Positions 6,879-14,481 of a stretch of 30,927 nucleotides of DNA are shown here, piece by piece. The stretch's first letter is position 1. Each line of letters opens with the position of its first letter. A program made the translations under genes and the position numbers. The notes beneath the pieces are model-generated. The model did no database searches. It saw only the letters and a program-made list of their open reading frames with translations, and was not told where the DNA came from. This DNA is from Prevotellaceae bacterium UBA1710 (GTDB lineage Bacteria > Bacteroidota > Bacteroidia > Bacteroidales > Bacteroidaceae), in NCBI GenBank assembly GCA_002317355.1, contig DCJC01000040.1:1-30927 (forward strand), written 5' to 3'.

Positions 6879-8165
6879 TTAACCACCGAAGTTATCGAAA
6901 CGAATCATGTTGTCCTCTACACCGAGAGAGTGGAGAAGGTCAAGTACTGTCTTAGCCATCATTGGAGGGCCGCAGAGGTAGTACTCACAATCTTCTGGAG
7001 CCTCGTGCTGCTTGAGGTATGTATCGCCCATTACAGGTGCTACGAAGCCTGGAGTGTATGCAATTCCTGCTGCATCTGCCTTTGGATCTGGACGGTCGAG
7101 GGCGAGATGGAAGTGGAAGTTAGGGAAGTCCTTCTCAAGCTGGAGGAAGTCGTCGAGGAATGGGATTTCCTCAAGTGCACGTGCACCATAGAAGTAGTGC
7201 ATTGGACGCTGACGATCCTCTGGTGCAATGCCATTACCCTTGAGCATGTGCATAATCTGCGCACGGAGAGGAGCCATACCGGCACCACCACCTACCCAGA
7301 TCATCTCACGACCTGTGCCGTACTGTGGACGGAACTCACCATAAGGGCCTGACATGATTACCTTGTCGCCTGGCTTGAGTGAGAAGATGTAAGAAGATGC
7401 GATACCTGGGTTTACATCCATGAAGCCTGTACCCTGATCCTTTGGCTTGAAAGGAGGAGTAGCGATACGCACGTTAAGTGTGATGATATCACCCTCGTCA
7501 GGATAGTTAGCCATAGAGTAAGCACGGATTGTAGGCTCTGTGTTAACACACTTGAGGTCGAAGAGACCGAACTTCTCCCAAGCTGGGAGGTATGTGTCAC
7601 CGATGAGTGCCTTGTCGAAGTCCTTGTTATAGTCAATCTCGAATGCAGGGATACGGATCTGAGCGTAAGAACCTGGCTCGAAGTTCATGTGCTCGCCTGG
7701 AGGGAGAGCCACCTTGTACTCCTTGATGAATGTAGCCACGTTACGGTTACCGATAACAGTACACTCCCATTCCTTAACGCCCATTACTGACTCAGGAACG
7801 CGTACTTCCATGTCACCCTTGATCTTAGCCTGACAGCCAAGACGCCAGTTGTCCTTGATCTCCTTACGAGTGAAGTGAGGCTTCTCTGAATCGAGAATCT
7901 CGCCACCGCCCTTGAGAATCTGAAGCTTACACTGACCGCAGCTTGCCTTACCACCACAAGCAGATGGAAGGTAGATGCCATTCTCGTTGAGGGTTGCCAT
8001 TACTGAACCACCCTGGTTAACGGTGAGCTTAGTATCACCATTTACGGTCAGAGTAACCTGACCACTTGGGCTCAGATATTTCTTTGCTACCAGCAGTACT
8101 ATTACAAGTACGAGGATAACCACGAGGAATACCCCAATGCTGAGTAAATTAAATGCTATGTTCAT
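6879..8165 (-). CDS. nqrF: Na+-NQR subunit F (NADH dehydrogenase, FAD and 2Fe-2S)
   Basis: NqrF is the entry point of Na+-NQR: it oxidises NADH and passes electrons through FAD to a [2Fe-2S] cluster. The 428-aa product has one N-terminal membrane helix (about residues 7-27). The ferredoxin domain has the four cluster cysteines Cys70, Cys76, Cys79 and Cys111. The FAD-binding motif RAYSMANY is at 214-221, the NADH-binding GGGAGMAP at 292-299, and CGPPMM at 398-403. All expected motifs are intact. It is the last gene of the operon, 143 bp after nqrE, and is followed by a strong terminator. The 143-bp gap is AT-rich with repeated atttttc-like words, unlike the tight packing of the other subunits, so a secondary promoter or mRNA-processing site there is possible. 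Confidence 0.98.
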   Translation of the reverse strand: MNIAFNLLSIGVFLVVILVLVIVLLVAKKYLSPSGQVTLTVNGDTKLTVNQGGSVMATLNENGIYLPSACGGKASCGQCKLQILKGGGEILDSEKPHFTRKEIKDNWRLGCQAKIKGDMEVRVPESVMGVKEWECTVIGNRNVATFIKEYKVALPPGEHMNFEPGSYAQIRIPAFEIDYNKDFDKALIGDTYLPAWEKFGLFDLKCVNTEPTIRAYSMANYPDEGDIITLNVRIATPPFKPKDQGTGFMDVNPGIASSYIFSLKPGDKVIMSGPYGEFRPQYGTGREMIWVGGGAGMAPLRAQIMHMLKGNGIAPEDRQRPMHYFYGARALEEIPFLDDFLQLEKDFPNFHFHLALDRPDPKADAAGIAYTPGFVAPVMGDTYLKQHEAPEDCEYYLCGPPMMAKTVLDLLHSLGVEDNMIRFDNFGG

Positions 8166-8308
8166 AATTATTAATTACACATTGAAAATAATTAAATGAT
8201 TAAATGAAAAATCAGGGAAATACGAGTCAGCTTTTTCATCTGAAGATTTTCCGCTAAAAGTATTTTTCCACTTTTAATTTTTCACTTTTCATTTTTAATT
8301 TTTCATTT

Positions 8309-8935
8309 TTATAGCTTAAGTCCTGAGAAGCACATCATAGCGATAGCCATCAGACCTACTGTGATGAATGTGATACCAAGACCACGGAGAGGCTTTGGCA
8401 CATCGCTGTATGCCATCTTCTCGCTGATAGCACCCATACTTACGATTGCAAGTACCCAACCGAAACCAGAACCGAGAGCATAGACGAAGGCATCGAGCAC
8501 GCTACCGATGTACTGTGTGTTGGCAGGATCCATGTTGATACGCTGCTGCATGAAGAGCGAAGCACCCATGATAGCACAGTTTACAGCGATAAGTGGAAGG
8601 AAGATACCGAGAGCAGCATAGAGTGATGGAGAGAAGCGCTCTACGATCATCTCAACGAGCTGCACGATACCAGCGATGACTGCGATGAAGAGGATGAATG
8701 CAAGGTAGCTGAGGTCAACGCCTTCTACGAGACAGTCAGGACCGAGCACCTTGGTCTGAAGCAGATAGTTTACAGGAACGGTAACGCAGAGCACGAATGT
8801 AACGGCGAGACCGAGTCCGAGAGAAGTCTTTACGTTCTTACTTACGGCAAGGAATGAACACATACCGAGGAAGAATGCAAAGATCATATTATCCACAAAG
8901 ATGGATCTGAAGAAAAGATTAATCAACTGTTCCAT
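8309..8935 (-). CDS. nqrE: Na+-NQR subunit E
   Basis: A 208-aa integral membrane protein with six predicted helices, the usual size for NqrE. NqrE and NqrD form an antiparallel pair with inverted topology that carries an intramembrane [2Fe-2S] cluster. The expected cysteines are present: Cys26 in 'LGMCSFLA' and Cys120 in 'AVNCAIMG'. The start codon directly abuts the nqrD stop, so translation is probably coupled. NqrE is related to RnfA, but gene order here is clearly nqr, with NqrA and NqrF present. Confidence 0.97.
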   Translation of the reverse strand: MEQLINLFFRSIFVDNMIFAFFLGMCSFLAVSKNVKTSLGLGLAVTFVLCVTVPVNYLLQTKVLGPDCLVEGVDLSYLAFILFIAVIAGIVQLVEMIVERFSPSLYAALGIFLPLIAVNCAIMGASLFMQQRINMDPANTQYIGSVLDAFVYALGSGFGWVLAIVSMGAISEKMAYSDVPKPLRGLGITFITVGLMAIAMMCFSGLKL

Positions 8936-9556
8936 TTATTTCTCCTCCTTATAGAAATATGCACGGTGAATCCAGATTACAACGCCAATCATGATAAGCG
9001 CCATAGCTGGCATTGTCATCATACCATTATTAATATAACCGAAGTCGTAAGCACCCTCTGGAATAATCTGGAAACCGAGGAGTGAACCACGACCGAGCAA
9101 CTCACGGAATGCACCTACGATTACGAGGATAAGACCATAACCAAGACCGTTAGCGAAACCATCGATGAGTGATGCCACTGGACCATTCTGCATAGCGAAT
9201 GCCTCAAGGCGACCCATGAGGATACAGTTGGTAATGATAAGACCTACATAAACTGAGAGCTCTACGCTTACATCGTAAACAAATGCCTTGAGCACCTGAG
9301 AAACGATAGTTACAAGAGCAGCAACGACTACGAGCTGTACCACGATACGGATACGGGTAGGGATAGTGTTGCGCAGTATTGAGATGATGAGGTTACTGAA
9401 AGCTGTAATAACAGTAACGGCAAGACCCATCACGAGTGCTGGTTTGAGCTGAGAGGTAACAGCAAGAGCCGAACAGATACCAAGCACCTGTACGAGGACA
9501 GGGTTGAGAGCGTTGATCGGCGCAGTGAAGACCTCTTTAATTTTATTGTTAGCCAT
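8936..9556 (-). CDS. nqrD: Na+-NQR subunit D
   Basis: A 206-aa integral membrane subunit with six predicted helices, paralogous to NqrE. The cluster ligands are conserved as Cys28 ('LGICSALA') and Cys111 ('ITNCILMG'). The glycine-rich loop 'DGFANGLGYG' is typical of the NqrD/RnfE family. It lies 31 bp after nqrC and abuts nqrE. Its electron-transfer role, between NqrF and the NqrC flavin, is taken from work on the Vibrio enzyme, not visible here. Confidence 0.97.
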   Translation of the reverse strand: MANNKIKEVFTAPINALNPVLVQVLGICSALAVTSQLKPALVMGLAVTVITAFSNLIISILRNTIPTRIRIVVQLVVVAALVTIVSQVLKAFVYDVSVELSVYVGLIITNCILMGRLEAFAMQNGPVASLIDGFANGLGYGLILVIVGAFRELLGRGSLLGFQIIPEGAYDFGYINNGMMTMPAMALIMIGVVIWIHRAYFYKEEK

Positions 9557-9587
9557 AACTATTTTCTATTTAGCTATTAAATTTAAA

Positions 9588-10295
9588 TTATTTCTTCAAA
9601 GCTGCGTTATACTTCTTGAAACCATCCTGAAGCATATCACTGACACCATTTGATGTAAGTGTTGCACCAGTTACGGCATCAACCTCGCTCTGAGGGTTCT
9701 TTACCTCGCTTGACTTCAGGACCTTGAGCACAGGAGCACCGGCTGCATCATAGATAGTCTTGCCGATGAACTTATCCTGCCAAGCCTTTGAGTCCTTGAT
9801 CTCAGCACCAAGACCTGCAGTCTCACCTTCGTGGTTGAAGTATGCGCCGTAGATGGTATTGCCATCCTCAGCTACTGCGATATAACCCCAGATTGGTCCC
9901 CATAGTCCCATGCCATAGACAGGAACGACAGAGATCTTCTTGCCATCTACATTACAGATGTAGAGAGCGAGCTTACCAGCCTTGTAGTCAGCACTGTTGA
10001 GCTTGAAACCAGCGTTCTCACCACCCTGTGCGCCAGCCTCAACTACATTTCCGTCAACGTCAACGATAGCATCGGCAGTAACTACCTCCTGGTACTTCTT
10101 TGCACTTGCATCGTTAGAGAGGTCACGGATATTGAGAGCTGCAAGAATCTGCTTCTTCTTATCGAGAGCAACGTTCACGTCCTGTGTAGGCTTGAGTGAA
10201 CTGCTGATGAAAGCGAGCAGGAAAGCTACGATGACAACCATCACGCAGCTGTATGCTATGATATAAGCATTAGAATTTGTATTCAATTTTGCCAT
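9588..10295 (-). CDS. nqrC: Na+-NQR subunit C (covalent FMN)
   Basis: NqrC carries a covalently bound FMN that accepts electrons from the NqrD/E cluster. The 235-aa product has one N-terminal membrane anchor (about residues 11-31) and an FMN-binding domain. The ApbE flavinylation motif D206-A-V-T-G-A-T212 is intact, Thr212 being the expected acceptor. It is 4 bp from nqrB and 31 bp from nqrD in the same transcript. An ApbE flavin transferase must exist elsewhere, as none is encoded in this window. Confidence 0.97.
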   Translation of the reverse strand: MAKLNTNSNAYIIAYSCVMVVIVAFLLAFISSSLKPTQDVNVALDKKKQILAALNIRDLSNDASAKKYQEVVTADAIVDVDGNVVEAGAQGGENAGFKLNSADYKAGKLALYICNVDGKKISVVPVYGMGLWGPIWGYIAVAEDGNTIYGAYFNHEGETAGLGAEIKDSKAWQDKFIGKTIYDAAGAPVLKVLKSSEVKNPQSEVDAVTGATLTSNGVSDMLQDGFKKYNAALKK

Positions 10296-10299
10296 AGTT

Positions 10300-11451
10300 C
10301 TACTTCTTTACACGGTTAAGACGCTTGTTGATATTACTCTGAACTACGAAGTAGTCTATTGTTGGAGCCATCATGTTACCGAAGAGGATAGCAAGCATCA
10401 TACCCTCTGGGAAACCAGGGTTCATCTGACGGATGATAACAGCAAGAGCACCGATGATGAAGCCATAGATGTACTTACCTGTCTCTGTGCGGGCAGATGT
10501 AACTGGGTCAGTTGCCATGAATACTGCACCGAAGCAGAAGCCACCGATAGCAAACTGATGATACCACTCTACTGTGCTCTGACCTGTAGCCTGGAAGATA
10601 AAGCCGAGAAGAGCACCGCCAGCGAATACGCTGAACATTGTCTTCCATGATGCGATACCTGTCCAGAGGAGGATAACCGCACCGATAGCGATAGCGATAA
10701 CGCTTGTCTCACCGATAGAACCAGGGATAAGACCGATAATGCTGTCCATGAGGCTTGCATTTGGAGCAACGCCAGTAGCCATCTGACCAAGAGGAGTAGC
10801 GCATGTGAAGCCGTCAGGAAGTGTGTTACCGAAACCGAAGATGCTCTCTGTGCTTACCCATACTGTGTCACCAGACATCTTTGTTGGGTAAGAGAAGAAG
10901 AGGAACGCACGTGCGAGGAGTGCCACGTTGAAGATATTCATACCTGTACCACCGAAAATCTCCTTACCGAAGATTACTGCGAATGCACAAGCAAGAACGA
11001 TAACCCACAATGGGCAGCCTACAGGAAGAATCATTGGGATGATGATACCACTTACGAGGTAACCCTCCTGAATCTCCTCGTTCTTCCACTGAGCCCAAGT
11101 GAACTCAATGCCAAGACCAACGATGTAACTAACAAGAATCTTTGGCACTACAGCAAGAGCACCATAGATGAACATATCGAGGAAAGAACCTTCAACACCT
11201 GCTGCGAGGTAGTTCTGGTATCCTACGTTGTACATACCGAAGAGAAGAGCAGGAAGAAGAGCGATCACTACCATTGACATAATACGCTTAGAGTCAATGG
11301 CATCATGGATGCTTGCACCTGACTTCGCTGTAGCATTTGGTACGTACAGGAAAGTCTCGAAACCATCGAAGACACTACGGAAAGCATGAAGCTTACCACC
11401 TTCCTCGAAGTTCGGCTTTATCTGATTTAAATAATTTCTTAAGAAGCTCAT
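10300..11451 (-). CDS. nqrB: Na+-NQR subunit B (covalent FMN, Na+ channel)
   Basis: NqrB is the main membrane subunit: it holds riboflavin and a covalent FMN and contains the Na+ path. The product is 383 aa with about ten hydrophobic segments, in the usual size range. The N-terminal soluble part has a typical 'HAFRSVFDGFETFLYVPN'. The flavinylation site reads D213-G-F-T-C-A-T219, where the usual Gly of the (S/T)GAT motif is Cys217; Thr219 would still be the acceptor. It overlaps the nqrA stop by one base (TAATG), which suggests coupled translation. Confidence 0.97.
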   Translation of the reverse strand: MSFLRNYLNQIKPNFEEGGKLHAFRSVFDGFETFLYVPNATAKSGASIHDAIDSKRIMSMVVIALLPALLFGMYNVGYQNYLAAGVEGSFLDMFIYGALAVVPKILVSYIVGLGIEFTWAQWKNEEIQEGYLVSGIIIPMILPVGCPLWVIVLACAFAVIFGKEIFGGTGMNIFNVALLARAFLFFSYPTKMSGDTVWVSTESIFGFGNTLPDGFTCATPLGQMATGVAPNASLMDSIIGLIPGSIGETSVIAIAIGAVILLWTGIASWKTMFSVFAGGALLGFIFQATGQSTVEWYHQFAIGGFCFGAVFMATDPVTSARTETGKYIYGFIIGALAVIIRQMNPGFPEGMMLAILFGNMMAPTIDYFVVQSNINKRLNRVKK

Positions 11452-12785
11452 TACTCATTTTCCTTTCTCAGCACGTCGAGACCTTCGCGTACGATGCGCT
11501 GTAATTCAAGTTTACTACTGTCAACGAACTCTGCCAAGGCGAAATCCTCAGGGCTTACCTCGTAGATACCGAGCTGCTCCTGCTTGTCGATGTCACCTGT
11601 GATGATAGCCTTGATGAGATACTCACCGTAGATATCCATTGGAAGTACGCTGTCATACTCACCACTCATGATCATGTGACGCTCACCGCCCTTGACACGA
11701 GCATCAAGGTTATAGTTCTTCTTGCCGAAGAGCCAAGAGAAGTAACTGCGGTTTGCAGAGAACTGACCGAAGCGTGGCATAATCCAACCTAAGATCTCAT
11801 CTACGTTATTACCCTCAGGGATAACAGTTACCTCACTGCAATGAGCACCGATGATAACCTTTACGGCTGAAGCCTCATTGGTAACGGCAACAACCTTACC
11901 TGTCAATGGGTTGCCCATGATGACACGAGCGTTAGCGCCAGCGTTAACGGTCAGCTGCTGACCAACGAGAGCGTCAACGTATGCGTTCTCATTCACCTCG
12001 CTACCAGCAATGGCAACGGTACGAGTGAGATTAACCTTACCTGTGTTGAAAAGACGACCGAAGAAGATAACTGCGCTTGGATCTACTGTCCAAACCACCT
12101 CTCCCTTGTTCACTGGGTCAATGTTGTTAACCTGAACACCAACATTACCAGCAGGACACTTACCGCGGAACTCAACAACCTCTACATCGTTAAGGCTCAT
12201 TGACTCATTAACGCCAACATAAACCTGAGCGATCTTAGCGAGTGCAGAAAGACCAGTCTGGAAGTCAGCCTCCTGTCCCTGAAGCTCGAAAGAGAAATCA
12301 CCAGCGAGTGGCATATCCCTGAAAGCAGAGACGAAGATTGCCTTAGGTGCTGTCTCTGGATTTGTAGAGATAGCGTATGGCAACTGGTTAATGTACCCGA
12401 AGAGACCTGCGTCGAGCAGAGCGTTCTTCACTGCTTCTGCGTCAAGAGACTTAACATCCTTCTTGCCGAAGTCAACGTACTCCTGCTGTGCATCAGCCTC
12501 AACCTGAATGCTGAGCAACTTACGGCGATCACCACGCTCAACGAGAGTGACGGTACCGCTAACTGGAGAAGCAAACTTCACCTGTGGATAGTCTTTGTTG
12601 ACGAACAAAGCATCACCAGCCTTGACCTTGTCGCCCTCCTTCACCATAACCTTAGGCTTCACGCCCTCAAAGTCAGATGGATTCAAGGCATAAACATTTC
12701 CTGCAGACATGCTAACCTTCTTCAGCTCAGCCTTACCTGCAAGATTAATGTCAAGACCTTTTGACAATTTAATTACACGTGTCAT
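11451..12785 (-). CDS. nqrA: Na+-NQR subunit A
   Basis: NqrA is the peripheral cytoplasmic subunit without bound flavin, implicated in quinone binding in the Vibrio complex. The 444-aa product has no membrane segment. It starts 'MTRVIKLSKGLDINLAGKAE', matching the family N-terminus 'I..KGLD....G.', and continues with a biotinyl-lipoyl-like region ('VKEGDKVKAGDALF') near residues 48-62. It is the first gene of nqrABCDEF. A -7 box TATCTTTGC lies about 80 bp upstream. All six subunits are present and intact, so the complex should be functional. Confidence 0.97.
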   Translation of the reverse strand: MTRVIKLSKGLDINLAGKAELKKVSMSAGNVYALNPSDFEGVKPKVMVKEGDKVKAGDALFVNKDYPQVKFASPVSGTVTLVERGDRRKLLSIQVEADAQQEYVDFGKKDVKSLDAEAVKNALLDAGLFGYINQLPYAISTNPETAPKAIFVSAFRDMPLAGDFSFELQGQEADFQTGLSALAKIAQVYVGVNESMSLNDVEVVEFRGKCPAGNVGVQVNNIDPVNKGEVVWTVDPSAVIFFGRLFNTGKVNLTRTVAIAGSEVNENAYVDALVGQQLTVNAGANARVIMGNPLTGKVVAVTNEASAVKVIIGAHCSEVTVIPEGNNVDEILGWIMPRFGQFSANRSYFSWLFGKKNYNLDARVKGGERHMIMSGEYDSVLPMDIYGEYLIKAIITGDIDKQEQLGIYEVSPEDFALAEFVDSSKLELQRIVREGLDVLRKENE

Positions 12786-12864
12786 TTTACTTACTATAAT
12801 TAATACTTACTGATTTAATCTCTATGAATTTTTTCTCACAAAAAATGTTGTTCTAAATACTTTT

Positions 12865-12873
12865 GCAAAGATA
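12865..12873 (-). promoter_or_regulatory. nqr operon promoter (-7 box)
   Basis: On the minus strand TATCTTTGC matches TAnnTTTGC and would start transcription about 70 bp before nqrA. No clear TTTG is seen 19-21 bp further upstream, so the -33 element is weak or an activator is needed. It is divergent from the promoter at 12958. Confidence 0.6.
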
Positions 12874-12957
12874 ATAAAAATTTACGGAATTTTACACTTT
12901 TTCGCCACTTTTATTCAATAAGTTGCGTAAATCTTCGTTTTTCTCTTTCTTAATTAC

Positions 12958-12966
12958 TAACTTTGC
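12958..12966 (+). promoter_or_regulatory. Nucleosidase promoter (-7 box)
   Basis: TAACTTTGC matches TAnnTTTGC and lies 33 bp upstream of the ATG at 12999. The -33 region is T-rich without a clean TTTG. This box also shows that the longer TTG-initiated frame from 12963 cannot be the real start. Confidence 0.6.
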
Positions 12967-12998
12967 AAACCCGAATTAACAAAAAATTACAACACACA

Positions 12999-13718
12999 AT
13001 GAAAATTTGTTATATTGTGGCCATGCAAGCAGAGGCCCAACCATTCATAGATCATTTCGGTGTAGAGGAAGTTAAGGATTTCTTCTCTCCCCTACCATGT
13101 AAGCTTTACAGAAGCACTCTCTCTGAGGAAGATGGTGGTGCAGAACTCAACATCGTGCTCAACGGTCAGCAGCACGGTTCCGACCTCGTTGGTTGTGAAG
13201 CTGCTTCCGTTGCCACTCTCTCTGCCATTCAAAAGATCAACCCTGATATCATCATCAACAGCGGCACCTGCGGAGGCTTCAAGAGCGAAGGTGCAAGTAT
13301 TGCTGAGGTCTTCATCGGCAATGCCGTGATGTTCCACGACCGTCGTGTTCCTGGTGACGATGCTTGGGGCACACAGGCATTAGGCAACTATCCAGTATGG
13401 GAAGGCTCTGAGGCTCTCGCCAAGGAATTAGGTTTCGGAATGGGTAAGGTAACAACTGGCTCAAGTCTCGACATGCAGCCTTGCGATGAGAAGATCATCC
13501 ACGAGAACGGTGGTCAGCTCAAGGACATGGAAGGTGCTGCAATCGCTTTCGTCTGCTCTCTCTTCCAGAAGCCAATTCTCTTCGTGAAATCAGTCACCGA
13601 CCTCTGTGATTCAGGTGCAGAGACATTCGAAGAATTCTCAAAGAATCTTGCCGCAGCAAGCGAATCCCTCAGGCTAGCCAACATCAAGGTAATCAAGTAT
13701 CTGGGTGCTAGGTGTTAG
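12999..13718 (+). CDS. 5'-methylthioadenosine/S-adenosylhomocysteine nucleosidase
   Basis: The product (239 aa) should hydrolyse MTA and/or SAH to adenine and the thio-sugar in the methionine salvage and SAM recycling pathway. It has the nucleoside phosphorylase fold signatures 'IIINSGTCGGF' (the phosphorylase-like glycine loop), 'DMEGAAIAFV' (the purine/ribose-binding Met-Glu) and 'VKSVTDLCD' (the Asp that protonates the purine). 'DMEGAAIA...K.VTDL.D' is closer to the plant MTN form than to E. coli MtnN ('DMESAAIA...ISD'), so substrate range may be narrower. ATG 12999 was chosen because an upstream TTG frame start lies inside the promoter. The last four residues (GARC) and the stop are encoded within a 7-bp tandem repeat. 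Confidence 0.9.
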   Translation: MKICYIVAMQAEAQPFIDHFGVEEVKDFFSPLPCKLYRSTLSEEDGGAELNIVLNGQQHGSDLVGCEAASVATLSAIQKINPDIIINSGTCGGFKSEGASIAEVFIGNAVMFHDRRVPGDDAWGTQALGNYPVWEGSEALAKELGFGMGKVTTGSSLDMQPCDEKIIHENGGQLKDMEGAAIAFVCSLFQKPILFVKSVTDLCDSGAETFEEFSKNLAAASESLRLANIKVIKYLGARC

Positions 13719-13784
13719 GTGATAGGTGTTAGTGGTTAGTAATGGCAGATAACAGATTGCAAGACACCTAACACCTAACACCCA
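13709..13784. repeat. 7-bp tandem array with inverted partner
   Basis: TAGGTGT-like units start at 13709, 13716, 13723 and 13730. The complementary ACACCTA/ACACCCA units start at 13764, 13771 and 13778. The halves fold into a hairpin with a loop of about 27 nt. The stop codon of the nucleosidase is inside the left half, so the hairpin may end that transcript, although there is no T tract. Confidence 0.75.
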
Positions 13785-13810
13785 TCACCAAACGCCCATC
13801 CACCACTATA

Positions 13811-13884
13811 ACAAGGGGGTAAACTCAGTGAAGGTCCGCTTTCTGTTCGCTTTTAGAACGGAGCTTCACTGAGTTTACCCCCTT
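13811..13884. repeat. 21-bp perfect inverted repeat, 32-nt loop
   Basis: The arm at 13811-13831 (starts aagggggtaaactcag) is the exact reverse complement of 13864-13884. The loop holds a further GTTC/GAAC hairpin and a TCCG/CGGA pairing. No T run follows either side, so this is not a standard terminator. A very stable RNA hairpin, a small palindromic mobile element or an exonuclease-blocking 3' end are all possible. Confidence 0.85.
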
Positions 13885-14006
13885 GGCATAACGAAGGCTC
13901 AAAGAAAGGAAATACTACTTTCACCAAACATTAATATTACATGAGTTAGATGAATTCATAGTCGCTTGATAGATGTTCATTTTGTCTGTTATTATTTTGT
14001 CTATGT

Positions 14007-14165
14007 CATAGTCTGATTCTCGGCACGAGAATGATAATTTGGTTGTGAATGGGTGTTGAGAGTGAGTGCAGCCACTCTCATAAGACCATGCACAAACAAA
14101 GTATCAAGTCCTAAAGACTCAGACTATGGCAGAGTATTTTGCTCTATTCACAATTCATGTATCCA
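14007..14165 (+). ncRNA. Candidate structured RNA/element B
   Basis: CATAGTCTGA (14007-14016) and TCAGACTATG (14119-14128) form a 10-bp perfect closing stem. Inside are ATTCTCG/CGAGAAT (14016-14022, 14026-14032) and GAGAGTG/CACTCTC (14058-14064, 14073-14079). The second is enclosed by a TTGTGAATGG/CCATGCACAA stem with one mismatch. AGTATTTTGCTCTA (14133-14146) and GTATCCA (14159-14165) follow, as in element A at 6639-6791. Both are also preceded by TTTTGTCT. It ends about 90 bp upstream of the promoter at 14253. The strand is not proven. Confidence 0.45.
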
Positions 14166-14252
14166 TGATTTCTCACATAGTTCAAACGACGGATAAAAGT
14201 CATGTTTCACTCTCAAAAAATGTTAACAAAATGCAGTTTATTCGGGGAACTC

Positions 14253-14283
14253 TTGACAAGCGCATAAAAATATAGTATATTTG
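14253..14283 (+). promoter_or_regulatory. Promoter for 14482-17599
   Basis: TTG (14253-14255, within TTGACA) and TATATTTG (14276-14283) are separated by exactly 20 bp, a strong Bacteroidetes promoter. Transcription should start near 14290 and give a leader of about 190 nt that contains the 11-bp repeat array. Confidence 0.8.
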
Positions 14284-14298
14284 TACTCAGAAACTGAT

Positions 14299-14351
14299 TC
14301 TTACGTGAGTCTTACGTAACTCTTACGTGACTCTTACCTAACTCTTACTAC
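14299..14351 (+). repeat. Five 11-bp direct repeats in the 5' leader
   Basis: The units tcttacgtgag, tcttacgtaac, tcttacgtgac and tcttacctaac, plus a partial tcttactac, are packed without gaps at 14299, 14310, 14321, 14332 and 14343. They begin about 10 nt after the predicted start of transcription. They could be a DNA-binding array in phase with the helix or an RNA-level control element. Confidence 0.85.
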
Positions 14352-14481
14352 AGATAAGAAGATGGTAAGACATTGGAAAAACGTAGGTAAAAGCGTGATG
14401 AGTGTTCTTGCGTGGCAGTTCCTTATCAGATTACACCGGGCTCTTTCCCTAACAAACAATTAAACTGACGAAAATACAATT

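Noticed and set aside
6840..7352. Plus-strand 170-aa open frame
   Set aside because: It lies wholly opposite the terminator and the 3' end of nqrF, whose motifs are certain; composition is Cys/Trp-rich as antisense frames often are.
8166..8308. Small gene or riboswitch in the nqrE-nqrF gap
   Set aside because: The 143 bp are AT-rich with repeated atttttc words; no open frame, promoter match or conserved fold was found.
12963..12998. TTG start extending the nucleosidase by 12 residues
   Set aside because: The TTG is part of the TAACTTTGC promoter box, so it would precede the transcript; the family begins at MKICYIVAMQ.
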